DNA from: Candidatus Nanohalarchaeota archaeon
Lineage (GTDB): Archaea; Nanohalarchaeota; Nanosalinia; Nanosalinales; JAFCCC01
Length of the DNA: 64,000 nt
Direction of reading: 5' to 3'
Assembly: GCA_017610385.1 (NCBI GenBank)
Contig: JAFCCC010000001.1
Location: 1-64,000 of the forward strand
Positions 8,931 through 16,513 of the stretch are shown here, one piece after another. Made by a program: the position numbers and the translations under genes. The notes under the pieces are model-generated. The model made no database searches. It had not been told where the DNA came from and worked only from the letters and a program-made list of their open reading frames with translations. Each line of letters starts with the position of its first letter. Within the stretch, counting starts at the first letter, position 1.

Positions 8931-10769
8931 ATGGACTTATCTCCTCTCTTGTTAAAATTAGGAATACAGTTAAATTCAGAATTTAGCATATTGTTTACTA
9001 TTGGAATTATCATTATTACTGCAGCATTAATGGGTCTAATCGCTAGAGTATTAAAACAGCCACTAATTTTAGGATATTTATTCGCCGGATTAATTTTGGG
9101 CCCGAATTGTTTAGGATTAGTTACGAGTCATGAAATAATTGCTGCTTTCGCGGAACTTGGTGTAGCATTCTTATTATTTCTAGTAGGATTAGAATTAGAT
9201 TTATCTAAATTAAAGGAATGTGGAAAAGTCGCATTATTAGCAGGCATAATTGAAGTTTTGACGGTTTTTTCATTGGGATTTTTTATAGCCACTTTATTCA
9301 AATTTGGGTTGCTGTCCGCAGTGTATATGGGTATGATTCTATCGTTCAGTTCTACGGCCATTTTAATTCAGTTATTATCAAATAAAAGAAAACTCAGTAC
9401 ATTACATGGCAGAATTATTTTGGGAATTTTATTGGTTCAAGATGTTTTAGCTGTTATAGCATTGTCTATTTTAACTACTATTGGAAATTTTTCAATCGGG
9501 GCACTCGGTTCGTCATTATTAATTGGAGTAGGATTGGTGGCTTTAGCGATATTTCTAAGTCAATATCTTGTGCCAATCATATTCAAAAAAATCCAAAAAT
9601 CACCAGAATTAATGTTTTTAATCTCAATAGCGGTACTTTTCTTGTTTATTGGATTAACCACTAAGGTAGGTTTATCTTCTGCGATTGGCGGATTTATTGC
9701 CGGGATCAGTCTAAGTGCATTTCCATATAATGTAGAAATTATGAGTCGCGCAAAATCATTAAAGGATTTTTTTGTGACTATATTTTTTGTTTCTTTGGGC
9801 TTAATTATAGATCTATCCAATTTTTCTGCGATGATACTTCCTTTTTTAGCATTTTTAGGTGTTGTAATGATATTTAAACCATTTATTGTAACTTTAATAA
9901 TACACTTACAAGGATATAGACGTAGAACCGCATTGCTCTCTGGAATTTCTTTAGGGCAGATAAGCGAATTTTCGCTTGTATTGGCATTAACTGGATTAAG
10001 TTTAGGCCACATTAGCTCTCAAACATTTTCATTGGCGGCGCTGTTACTAATTGTTACGGTGATACTTACATCATACATAATTAAATTTGATAATCAAATA
10101 GCGAATAAACTTTCTTGGCTATTTTATTTTTCAGATAGCAAAAAAACAAGAAAAGAATCAGAAATTGAAAATATTCCAAAACACATTTCTAAACATATTG
10201 TACTGTTTGGAGCTCATGAAAAGGGCAGAAAAACCATAGATTACTTAAAGAAAAAGGGTATGCAGATCATAGCAGTAGATTATGATCCAGAAGTAGTTAG
10301 AAGACTGAAAAAAAGAGGTATTCCTTGTTTATATGGGGATGCAATGCATCCTGAAATTTTAGAAAGATTAAATCTAAAAAAAGCAGAATTGGTAATCTCA
10401 ACACTAATAGATTTTGATGATAATTTATTTTTAGTAAAAACAATTAAAGAATTAAATCCAGATGTTTTGGTATTTGTCTCAGCAGAAGATTTAGATTCTG
10501 CTTTAAGGTTATATGATAAAGGTGCAGATTATGTGTTGTGCCCAAAAACCGTTGCTAGTGAAGCATTATTAAGTGCAGTTGTAAACGCAATACATACAAA
10601 AGATAGATTAGAAAGACTTAAAATTTCTCAAATTCGGGAATTAGAACATAAGAAAGAAGAAGATGTATTAGGTACATTTGGACCAACATTCTTAAAAGAT
10701 ATAAAAAGAAGGATTAGTGAGAAATCTTGGAGAAGTAATAAAAATGAAACTGATCAAAAGCGGCGCTGA
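8931..10769 (+). CDS. Kef/CPA2-type cation:proton antiporter with TrkA-N domain
   Basis: The 612-residue protein has about 12-13 membrane helices in residues 1-390 (CPA2 antiporter fold, LGELGVAFLLF-type segments and GFIAGISLS). A cytosolic TrkA-N/RCK domain follows from about 420 to 535 (HIVLFGAHEKGRKTI, a nucleotide-binding Rossmann motif, and YGDAMHPEIL). The family exchanges K+ or Na+ for H+ and is gated by NAD(H) or similar ligands. The C-terminal 26 bases overlap bud32, so the two genes are coupled. Confidence 0.9.
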   Translation: MDLSPLLLKLGIQLNSEFSILFTIGIIIITAALMGLIARVLKQPLILGYLFAGLILGPNCLGLVTSHEIIAAFAELGVAFLLFLVGLELDLSKLKECGKVALLAGIIEVLTVFSLGFFIATLFKFGLLSAVYMGMILSFSSTAILIQLLSNKRKLSTLHGRIILGILLVQDVLAVIALSILTTIGNFSIGALGSSLLIGVGLVALAIFLSQYLVPIIFKKIQKSPELMFLISIAVLFLFIGLTTKVGLSSAIGGFIAGISLSAFPYNVEIMSRAKSLKDFFVTIFFVSLGLIIDLSNFSAMILPFLAFLGVVMIFKPFIVTLIIHLQGYRRRTALLSGISLGQISEFSLVLALTGLSLGHISSQTFSLAALLLIVTVILTSYIIKFDNQIANKLSWLFYFSDSKKTRKESEIENIPKHISKHIVLFGAHEKGRKTIDYLKKKGMQIIAVDYDPEVVRRLKKRGIPCLYGDAMHPEILERLNLKKAELVISTLIDFDDNLFLVKTIKELNPDVLVFVSAEDLDSALRLYDKGADYVLCPKTVASEALLSAVVNAIHTKDRLERLKISQIRELEHKKEEDVLGTFGPTFLKDIKRRISEKSWRSNKNETDQKRR

Positions 10770-11334
10770 AGCAGAAATATATCTTAAAAAAAATTCTATA
10801 ATTAAACGGAGAATTAATAAAGGGTATAGACAAGCAGAATTAGATTCAAAACTTATAAATAGTAGAACAAAATCTGAAGTAAAGATCTTAAGTAAATTAG
10901 AGAGGTTGGGTGTTCCTGTTCCAACAATAAAATTTTCTAACAAATCTGAAATAGAAATGGAATACTTAGACGGACCTATTTTAAAAAACATAATAGAAAA
11001 GAATTTAGATTTATGTGAAAAAATAGGAAACAATATCGCACTCTTGCATAAAAATGGGATAATTCATGGAGATTTAACAACATCAAATATGATTTTAAAA
11101 GATTCTAAAGTTTATTTTATTGATTTGGGACTTGGTTTTTTCTCAGATAGAATAGAAGACAAAGCAGTAGATTTACATTTATTATATCAGGTTTTAGAGA
11201 GCACTCATTCTAGCGTAGCGAATGAAGCATTCTCTAAAATTCTAAAAGCGTATCAGAAAAATTATATTAAAGGAAAGGAAGTCATAAATCGCTTAGAAAA
11301 GGTTGAGCTTAGAGGACGATATAAAAAGAATTAA
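10744..11334 (+). CDS. bud32: KEOPS kinase/ATPase Bud32
   Basis: This small atypical kinase of the KEOPS complex is needed for t6A in ANN-decoding tRNAs. Motifs are the minimal N-lobe KSGAEAEIYL with Lys in IIKRRI, the catalytic loop IIHGDLTTSN near 108-117 and DLGLGF near 128. I chose ATG 10744 because GGAG lies about ten bases before it and the family begins at this point. Many archaea fuse Bud32 to Kae1 beside S27ae; here it stands alone after the antiporter, and no Kae1 is in the window. Confidence 0.92.
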   Translation: MKLIKSGAEAEIYLKKNSIIKRRINKGYRQAELDSKLINSRTKSEVKILSKLERLGVPVPTIKFSNKSEIEMEYLDGPILKNIIEKNLDLCEKIGNNIALLHKNGIIHGDLTTSNMILKDSKVYFIDLGLGFFSDRIEDKAVDLHLLYQVLESTHSSVANEAFSKILKAYQKNYIKGKEVINRLEKVELRGRYKKN

Positions 11335-11948
11335 TTTTCTAATAAAGTTTTCATTCCTTTAACGTGCCCGGCACCGACAAAAACCAATATTTTCTCAAAT
11401 TCGGTTTCTAACAACTTTAATTTTTGAACCATAAGTTTATTTCTATCAGAAATTAAAACTTTGTAAAATTGAGGCAAAAATTTCTTAAATTCTTTTAAAA
11501 CCATATCAATTAATTTCTGAGACGGAACTTCTTTTAGATCCAACTGTAAATTTTTTTTACTATTAAATGGAACAAAAATAGATAACAGAGCGAACACGAT
11601 CTTAATTTTTTCTCTCGCTGGAATTCTTTTGAATTTTAGAACAGTAATTCCAATATCTTGATCAATTAACGCCATAGGAATTTTTCTAATTTTTGCTTGA
11701 TTATATGCCTCAAGCATTTCTCTACCAGGAATAATATTTACTTTTTTTCCAAAATATTTTTGTACTCTTTCCATTAAGAAAAAAATAGGGGTTCTGCTCT
11801 TTTTTAATCCTTTTTCGCCTAATAGTGCTTTAAGTCTTAATTCATCTAATTCTATAGCAATCAAATCTGGTTTTTCTTTATCAATTATTGTTTTAATCTG
11901 ATTAACTATCTTCTCGGAAATATGAGATGTGCCATAAATAGAAATCAT
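11331..11948 (-). CDS. TraB/PrgY-like protein
   Basis: The 205-residue protein matches the TraB/PrgY/GumN family. It starts ISIYGTSHISEK, has DLIAIELDELR near 30-41 and IPMALIDQDIG near 95, and ends with VFVGAGHVKGM near 190. The conserved His and Glu residues suggest a metallo-hydrolase-like (Tiki) fold. Many archaeal members have a C-terminal membrane region; this one is short and lacks it. The role is unknown. It converges with bud32, overlapping by four bases. Confidence 0.75.
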   Translation of the reverse strand: MISIYGTSHISEKIVNQIKTIIDKEKPDLIAIELDELRLKALLGEKGLKKSRTPIFFLMERVQKYFGKKVNIIPGREMLEAYNQAKIRKIPMALIDQDIGITVLKFKRIPAREKIKIVFALLSIFVPFNSKKNLQLDLKEVPSQKLIDMVLKEFKKFLPQFYKVLISDRNKLMVQKLKLLETEFEKILVFVGAGHVKGMKTLLEN

Positions 11949-11990
11949 AAAAAGGACATTAAATTAAAGTCTTTAATAGCTTTGTTATTT

Positions 11991-12723
11991 TTATTTGGAA
12001 ATTACCAAATAATTCAAAGCGTCCTGAATTGTTTTTACTTCTTTAATTGAAATTCCTGTTTGTTCTGAAAGATTTATTTTTTTACTGGTCAGTTCTGCAG
12101 CACAAAATTCTGCTTTTCCATAAATTTGACAATAATCCTCTGTCGTAGTCTCAATTAACTCACTTTGAGTGTATGGAACTAAAAATAAGGATTTGCCAAG
12201 TGATTTAGCTGCTTCTGCTTTTTCAGTAAGACCCTTTGCAGGACCAATTGTTCCATCGTGATTAATTGTGCCTGTAATTATTACATCATTATTTAAGGTA
12301 TAATTTAACAAAGCAGAAATGGTTGCTATTGTTAATGCGGCACCTGCAGAAGCACCTTCTATTGCTGGTGCATCAATATCTATGTGATAAACAACATCAT
12401 ACTTGTTTAAATCCTTTTTGGTATATTTAAAAGCATAATATGCGGCGGTTCTAGCAGAATATTCTGTATCTTCGTTGAGTAGAATATTTCCAACATCCGT
12501 TAGTATTAAACCGGTTCCTTTTTTGATTATAACTACAACCCGTCCAGCTATACCTGTTTCATCAGAAGAAATTGCGGGAATACTGATTATTGGAAAGTTC
12601 TCGGAAAAAACCGTGGGAGGTATTAATTCCAAAACCCACAAAGAAAGCTAAAATAACCATAATTAATAGTAAAATAACATAAATGTTAGTAGGAATTACG
12701 TGGTTTTTTGAAGTTTTTTCCAT
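11991..12723 (-). CDS. Membrane-anchored Lon-like (S16) protease, frame interrupted
   Basis: The main frame (11991-12641) encodes a Lon-type proteolytic domain with the catalytic Ser in GASAGAAL and Lys in GLTEKAEAAK. It has no ATPase domain and resembles archaeal exported S16 proteases (COG1750-like). That frame is closed by a stop just upstream of 12641. An ATG at 12723 in another frame encodes a short basic N-terminus and one strong membrane helix (YVILLLIMVILAFFVGFG), with a TATA box 27 bases before it. The two halves make one expected protein but need a +1 shift between about 12600 and 12650. A six-T run lies there on the coding strand. Confidence 0.65.
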
Positions 12724-12744
12724 AGCTATCTTTTCTAAAATTTC

Positions 12745-12754
12745 ATATATAAAA
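12745..12754 (-). promoter_or_regulatory. TATA box of Lon-like protease gene
   Basis: TTTTATATAT on the minus strand is centred about 27 bases before the ATG at 12723. This is the spacing expected for a leaderless archaeal mRNA, and it supports the upstream start in the membrane-helix frame. Confidence 0.5.
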
Positions 12755-12769
12755 TAATGGGAATGCCAG

Positions 12770-13019
12770 AAAATGGACTTCTTTGAAAATCAGGTTAATC
12801 CATATCTTTTCTCTCCTCCGCGACCCCACAAACATTCAAAATACAGTTTATGGCTGCTCCCGTCAAGGTCTGACCCATTCGCTGCAAGTTAAATCCTGCA
12901 GGACGGAGAATCAACGTCCAGATATGGGCCATCTCCTCGAAGTAGCCTCTTCTCTGACTTCGACTCCGCTATAGAGGGTTTGCGGTAACAAGTTTCCCCT
13001 AAAAACCCAGTCTATCCCA
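12770..13019 (-). ncRNA. ffs: Signal recognition particle (7S) RNA
   Basis: On the minus strand the sequence has the SRP RNA landmarks. A UGUUA (UGUNR) motif lies in the 5' Alu part, several nested helices follow (for example GGACG...CGTCC), and domain IV has GGGTCAG followed within ten bases by GGGAGCAGCC, the Ffh/SRP54-binding internal loop. A TATA box lies 25 bases before the 5' end. The domain IV tip reads CCTTGACGG, not the usual GNAR tetraloop. The 5' end is inferred from the TATA box; the 3' end is approximate. An open frame on the opposite strand (12783-12974) is a shadow. Confidence 0.88.
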
Positions 13020-13040
13020 ATGTAAAAATTCATCAGCATT

Positions 13041-13047
13041 TATATAA
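13041..13047 (-). promoter_or_regulatory. TATA box of SRP RNA
   Basis: TTATATA on the minus strand, within GGTTATATAAATG, lies about 25 bases upstream of the inferred 5' end of the SRP RNA. Confidence 0.6.
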
Positions 13048-13195
13048 CCTTTATGCCTGATTTTAGAAACAAATTTAAATCTGAATACAAAGTTATAGAA
13101 TAGGACAATGAAAAGTGATTGCCTTTGTCGGTGCCATTAACGGTCAAATTCTTTTATCAAGTTTAAAAACTAAAAAATCAATTAATTTAAAAAAT

Positions 13196-13266
13196 GCTGG
13201 GATGGCAGATCGGCCATGCGTCCGCCTGCAGAGCGGAATAGAGGGGTTCGACTCCCTTTCCTAGCT
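13196..13266 (+). tRNA. tRNA-Cys (GCA)
   Basis: The cloverleaf is intact: acceptor GCTGGGA/TCCTAGC, a three-pair D stem, anticodon stem TCCGC/GCGGA with loop CTGCAGA (anticodon GCA), and T arm AGGGG-TTCGACT-CCCTT. No intron and no encoded CCA. A TATA-like GTTTAAAAAC lies about 30 bases upstream. The Shine-Dalgarno of the next gene begins eight bases after the tRNA, so tRNA-Cys probably forms the start of the transcript that carries cysS. Confidence 0.95.
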
Positions 13267-13290
13267 TTCAAAAATTAGGAGGTAAGAGTT

Positions 13291-13662
13291 ATGATTACAG
13301 AGAAAGAGCAAAAAAGAACCGCAGTAAGACGTGGAGACCGATTAGATGTAGGTTATTCGTATCTTGGCGCAGAAGTAATCCAAATAGAAGAAGAATTAAG
13401 AGATTTGGGTTATTATCCTACCACAGAAAAAGGACACTTAAAAGCAGAAGTAGCTGGAGGATTCGCTTATTTTGGGGAATTTAAAGCGAGAGTTTGTCCA
13501 ACACACCCAACAATAGACTTAGATCCAGATGTGCTAAAGATACTTTATGATTATTACCCACATTCAACGTCGGGTCGGAGGGAACTTTTAAATATTGTTG
13601 TCGGAATATCCTTTGCCAATTATGCATATCTAGGACTTATACTGGAGAAATATCTCTCTTAA
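13291..13662 (+). CDS. Hypothetical protein (123 aa) between tRNA-Cys and cysS
   Basis: The product is a soluble 123-residue protein with no family I can name. The start is fixed by a strong Shine-Dalgarno AGGAGG at about 13275-13280, ten bases before the ATG. It ends nine bases before cysS. Aromatic residues are frequent (GYSYLG, GYYPTT, YDYYPHS). Its position suggests co-expression with tRNA-Cys and cysteinyl-tRNA synthetase, but nothing in the sequence shows a link in function. Confidence 0.7.
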   Translation: MITEKEQKRTAVRRGDRLDVGYSYLGAEVIQIEEELRDLGYYPTTEKGHLKAEVAGGFAYFGEFKARVCPTHPTIDLDPDVLKILYDYYPHSTSGRRELLNIVVGISFANYAYLGLILEKYLS

Positions 13663-13670
13663 GTATCGCA

Positions 13671-15071
13671 ATGAAAAAAATTTCAGTAGTTTTGTTTAAC
13701 ACCCTCTCACGAGAGAAAGAAGTTTTCAAACCAATTAAAGAGAAAACGGTGGGTCTTTACTCGTGTGGGCCAACCGTCTATCTTCATGCACATATAGGAA
13801 ATATGCGAGCGTATCTTTTTGTGGATTTCCTTCGCAGAACTTTAGAATACAATGGATTTAAAGTGAAACACGTAATGAACATTACAGATGTAGGACACTT
13901 ATTTGGAGACGAAGATGATGGCAAAGACAAAATGGAAGAAAGCGCTAAAAGAGAGAAAAAGAATATTTGGGATGTTGCAAAACATTATACAGATCTTTTT
14001 CTTAAGGACATTGATTCTTTGAATATATTAAGAGCAAATATACTGCCCCGAGCAACAGATCACATAAAAGATCAGATTGAATTGATTAAAACTTTAGAGA
14101 AGAAAGGTTACACTTACAGAATTTCTGATGGGATTTATTTTGATACCTCAAAATTAAAAGAATATGGTAAATTAGCGCGTTTGAATTTGAAAGGACTAAA
14201 GGAAGGTGCTAGAGTTAAAAAAAATATTGAAAAGAAAAATCCAACAGATTTTGCGCTTTGGAAATTCTCTCCAAAAGATAAGAAAAGGCAAATGGAATGG
14301 GATTCTCCATGGGGAATTGGTTTTCCTGGCTGGCACATAGAGTGTTCTACAATGTCTACAAAATACCTGGGGCAACCATTTGACATTCACACAGGAGGAA
14401 TTGACCACATTCCTGTTCATCACGTAAACGAAATTGCGCAAAGCGAAGCAGCATATGATAAACCATTAGCAAATTTTTGGATGCATAATGCATTTTTAAA
14501 CTTAAAAAATGGTAAAATGAGCAAATCAGAAGGTAAAATTTTAGTTTTGGATGATTTAATAAAAATGGGTTTCAGTGCATTAGACTTTAGATATTTAGTT
14601 TTAACGTCTCATTATCGTTCAGAGTTGAAATTTTCTAAAGAATCAATGATTGCTGCGCATAATACGTTTAATAGATTGAAAGAATATGTAATAGAACTTA
14701 AAAAAACTGCAAAAAATAAAATAAACAATGAAAATATTGAAAAATTCAAAGAGATGTTCTTAAAAGCAATTAATACTGATCTAAATACACCCGAAGCCTT
14801 AAGCGTTCTTTGGAAGGTTATTCGTTCGAATTTGAACACAGAAGAAAAATTAATTTTGATTGAAGATTTTGATCAGGTGTTAGGTTTGGGTTTGAAAGAT
14901 CTTAAAAACGAGTCAAAAATACCAAAAGAAATAGAAAAAGTAGTAAAAAAACGAGAAATTGCTCGCAAAGGAAAAAAATGGGCGGAAGCAGACAAACTAA
15001 GAAATTTAATTCTAGAAAAAGGATTTATTGTAGAAGACAGAAAAAGTGGACCAATGATAAAAAAGGCTTAA
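13671..15071 (+). CDS. cysS: Cysteinyl-tRNA synthetase
   Basis: This class I synthetase charges tRNA-Cys. The zinc/Cys-binding SCGPTVYLHAHIGN (HIGH-like HIGN) is near residues 31-44, FPGWHIECS is near 222, HHVNE near 251, and KMSKSEGK (KMSKS loop) is near 283-290. Length (466) is normal. The first ATG of the frame lies nine bases after the upstream stop. The cognate tRNA gene lies 405 bases upstream on the same strand. Confidence 0.96.
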   Translation: MKKISVVLFNTLSREKEVFKPIKEKTVGLYSCGPTVYLHAHIGNMRAYLFVDFLRRTLEYNGFKVKHVMNITDVGHLFGDEDDGKDKMEESAKREKKNIWDVAKHYTDLFLKDIDSLNILRANILPRATDHIKDQIELIKTLEKKGYTYRISDGIYFDTSKLKEYGKLARLNLKGLKEGARVKKNIEKKNPTDFALWKFSPKDKKRQMEWDSPWGIGFPGWHIECSTMSTKYLGQPFDIHTGGIDHIPVHHVNEIAQSEAAYDKPLANFWMHNAFLNLKNGKMSKSEGKILVLDDLIKMGFSALDFRYLVLTSHYRSELKFSKESMIAAHNTFNRLKEYVIELKKTAKNKINNENIEKFKEMFLKAINTDLNTPEALSVLWKVIRSNLNTEEKLILIEDFDQVLGLGLKDLKNESKIPKEIEKVVKKREIARKGKKWAEADKLRNLILEKGFIVEDRKSGPMIKKA

Positions 15072-15111
15072 TTTTTATAAAGTGAAGAATTCAATTTATA
15101 CTTGATAAATT

Positions 15112-15363
15112 ATGGAAGATCTTCCCGAAGGCAAATTAATAGTATTTTGGATTGCGGGTTCTTTAGCAATCGTTTTTGGTGCATGGATTGCGGGTCATGT
15201 AGAAACAACCTTGGGTGTCACCACAGGAAGTTATGCATTAGCAATTATAATTGCAACACTATTGATAATGTTCGGAGGACTTTCTTGGATTGCGGTAGCA
15301 GTTACTGTAGCGCAGGAAAAGGAATTAGAAATAGAACGCGCAAAAAAACACAGAAAACATTAA
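15112..15363 (+). CDS. Small membrane protein, two helices
   Basis: The 83-residue protein has two hydrophobic segments (about 9-30 and 40-66) and a basic, charged tail ending in KKHRKH. No family is recognised. It lies 40 bases after cysS. A longer frame overlapping it in another register (15102-15416) is Cys-rich, low in membrane logic and judged to be a shadow. Confidence 0.65.
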   Translation: MEDLPEGKLIVFWIAGSLAIVFGAWIAGHVETTLGVTTGSYALAIIIATLLIMFGGLSWIAVAVTVAQEKELEIERAKKHRKH

Positions 15364-15476
15364 TTTTTATTTCTATAAAGATCTCTTTTTACCATTTCTG
15401 CAATATTCGTACCTAAAAATCCTTTAATAAAATTTACCTGTTTTGCTTTTTCTTCTTCTGTTGGGGACATATTCAT
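15360..15476 (-). CDS. Possible 38-residue protein
   Basis: A short minus-strand frame begins MNMSPTEEEKAKQVNFIKGF and ends RDLYRNKN, overlapping the upstream gene's stop by four bases. The amphipathic composition looks protein-like. The upstream region has a TATA-like TTTTTATAGG but no clear Shine-Dalgarno. Real status is uncertain. Confidence 0.35.
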   Translation of the reverse strand: MNMSPTEEEKAKQVNFIKGFLGTNIAEMVKRDLYRNKN

Positions 15477-15527
15477 AATTTTTACAGATTCCTATAAAAA
15501 TGTTCGTGTTATAGATAAATGTAATAT

Positions 15528-15763
15528 AGCCCGGTAGTGTAGTGGCCAAATAATCTTTTGATTAGGCTAGGCATAGGGGGTTTTGGGCGAACTTCCGTTC
15601 AAAACAGTGAGCACAGTTGTGCGGTGATCGGAAAAATCCCTCTGACTCAGGTTCGAATTCGAACTGCTGTCAGTTCGATCAATAAAGGCGACATTCATTT
15701 AGTGAAGTCTCCTTACCATACTTTTAATGACTGACACATTCAACGAAAATCCTGGCCGGGCTA
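15528..15763 (+). tRNA. tRNA-Gln (TTG) with three introns
   Basis: Acceptor strands AGCCCGG (15528-15534) and CCGGGCT (15756-15762) pair perfectly but lie 221 bases apart. Exons are 15528-15549, 15571-15586, 15637-15657 and 15750-15763, giving a 73-base cloverleaf. The D stem is GTGT/GCAT, the anticodon stem GGGGG/CCCTC with loop TTTTGGT (anticodon TTG), and the T arm TCAGG-TTCGAAT-CCTGG. The introns are 21 bases in the D loop, 50 after position 37 and 92 in the T loop. Each boundary fits a bulge-helix-bulge: GGCC/GGCT with bulges AAA and AGG; TTTT/GAAA with bulges GGG and AAT; TTCG/CGAA with bulges AAT and AAT. A TATA box CCTATAAAAA lies about 30 bases upstream. Confidence 0.88.
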
Positions 15764-15786
15764 TTCTTTTATTTTTAATACTTAGA

Positions 15787-15840
15787 ACTCCGAGCGCTCG
15801 GAGTACGAGTAACTGAATTACTCTATAGTGTTTACCTATA
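15787..15840. other. Run of three back-to-back hairpins after tRNA-Gln
   Basis: Three inverted repeats follow each other with almost no spacing: ACTCCGAGC/GCTCGGAGT (15787-15804), GAGTAA/TTACTC (15807-15823) and TATAG/CTATA (15824-15840). They lead directly into the repeat motif at 15843. The stretch could be a transcription end for tRNA-Gln, part of a structured RNA, or a recombination-type site. Strand and role are unknown. Confidence 0.45.
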
Positions 15841-15842
15841 GA

Positions 15843-15900
15843 CCTCTCTGATTTGCGCGGTAAAAGGATGTGGGGGAATCTGGTTTCGGAGTTTGAGGGG
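15843..15900 (+). repeat. Island hairpin motif, copy A
   Basis: The core TGATTTGCGCGGTAAAAG forms a short hairpin TTTGC-GCG-GTAAA. It is enclosed by CCTCTC/GAGGGG (15843-15848 with 15895-15900). Copies B, C and D stand before the next three genes. Copy A matches copy C best (TGATTTRCRYGGTAAAAG). Confidence 0.5.
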
Positions 15901-15953
15901 AAGCGTATGGATTCATTACAAAAGATTAAAAACCTTTAGAACAATGCTAAAGT

Positions 15954-16402
15954 ATGAGCCTTAACTATGACACTCTAAGGCGAACCGCATCTGGTATCTG
16001 GGAAAAATTAAAGTTCCATGTTATTTTCTTGCAGGAGCATCCCTGGCGGCTATCTTAGCAGGACTATCTGATTTAGATAAGACATATCGAGAGGAAATAA
16101 ATCAGAATTTAGTTAGAATGAGACTACTTGCAGATTCTGTAATTTCAACAACAATAAACTTAAATGGAAATCCAAATGATCTTACTTGGGAAGAACAAAG
16201 GGCTTTGCTATCCGGAATAAAATTTGAAGGGTTACAAATAGAAGGAACACCTATAGAAGTATTGCCTTGGTATTCTAAAGATGTTAAGGGATTTCAAACT
16301 CCAGAATATGGTCTGATGGTTGTGTACGGGAACAATAGACAAATTATATCCCCTGAAGTTGCTGAAGCATATCTTCAAGAAAATAATTCTTCTTCCAAAT
16401 AA
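15954..16402 (+). CDS. Small membrane-anchored protein, frame interrupted
   Basis: From 15957 to 16402 one frame (3' part) encodes a hydrophobic segment VPCYFLAGASLAAILAGL followed by about 110 soluble residues, but it has no ATG, GTG or TTG before the membrane segment. An ATG at 15954 in another frame, about 24 bases after a TATA-like ATTAAAAAC, encodes MSLNYDTLRRTASGIWEK. A -1 shift near the A run at 16003-16007 would join it to IKVPCYFLAG. The joined protein would be an N-in membrane-anchored protein of unknown function. The first in-frame ATG of the main frame is at 16118, but this would lose the membrane helix. Confidence 0.5.
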
Positions 16403-16452
16403 CCTCCACACCTTCTATCGGGGGTTTTTCCTTTGGGAGGGAATGCAATCGG

Positions 16453-16486
16453 CTCTGAGAGTTACACGGTGGAAGTATATAGGAGA
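16453..16486 (+). repeat. Island hairpin motif, copy B
   Basis: CTCTGAGAGTTACACGGT followed by GGAAGTATATAGGAGA. It matches copy D at 30 of 34 positions and contains the hairpin TTAC-ACG-GTGG. It lies in the gap before the nucleosidase-like gene, directly upstream of that gene's TATA-like box. Confidence 0.6.
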
Positions 16487-16513
16487 TTTAAAATAAGAAA
16501 ACAAATAAGTGGT

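Noticed and set aside
12783-12974. Open frame of 63 codons on the plus strand
   Set aside because: It lies wholly antisense to the SRP RNA, whose conserved domain IV and promoter explain the sequence.
15102-15416. 104-codon Cys-rich frame
   Set aside because: It overlaps in another register a smaller frame with two clear membrane helices; its composition looks like out-of-frame translation.
15837-15900. Degenerate or split tRNA at repeat copy A (and C)
   Set aside because: The enclosing stem is acceptor-like in length, but no T loop, anticodon arm or D stem can be placed.
16403-16490. Resemblance of CTGAGAGTTACAC to a thiamine riboswitch core
   Set aside because: The remaining conserved TPP elements are missing and the same motif precedes unrelated genes.
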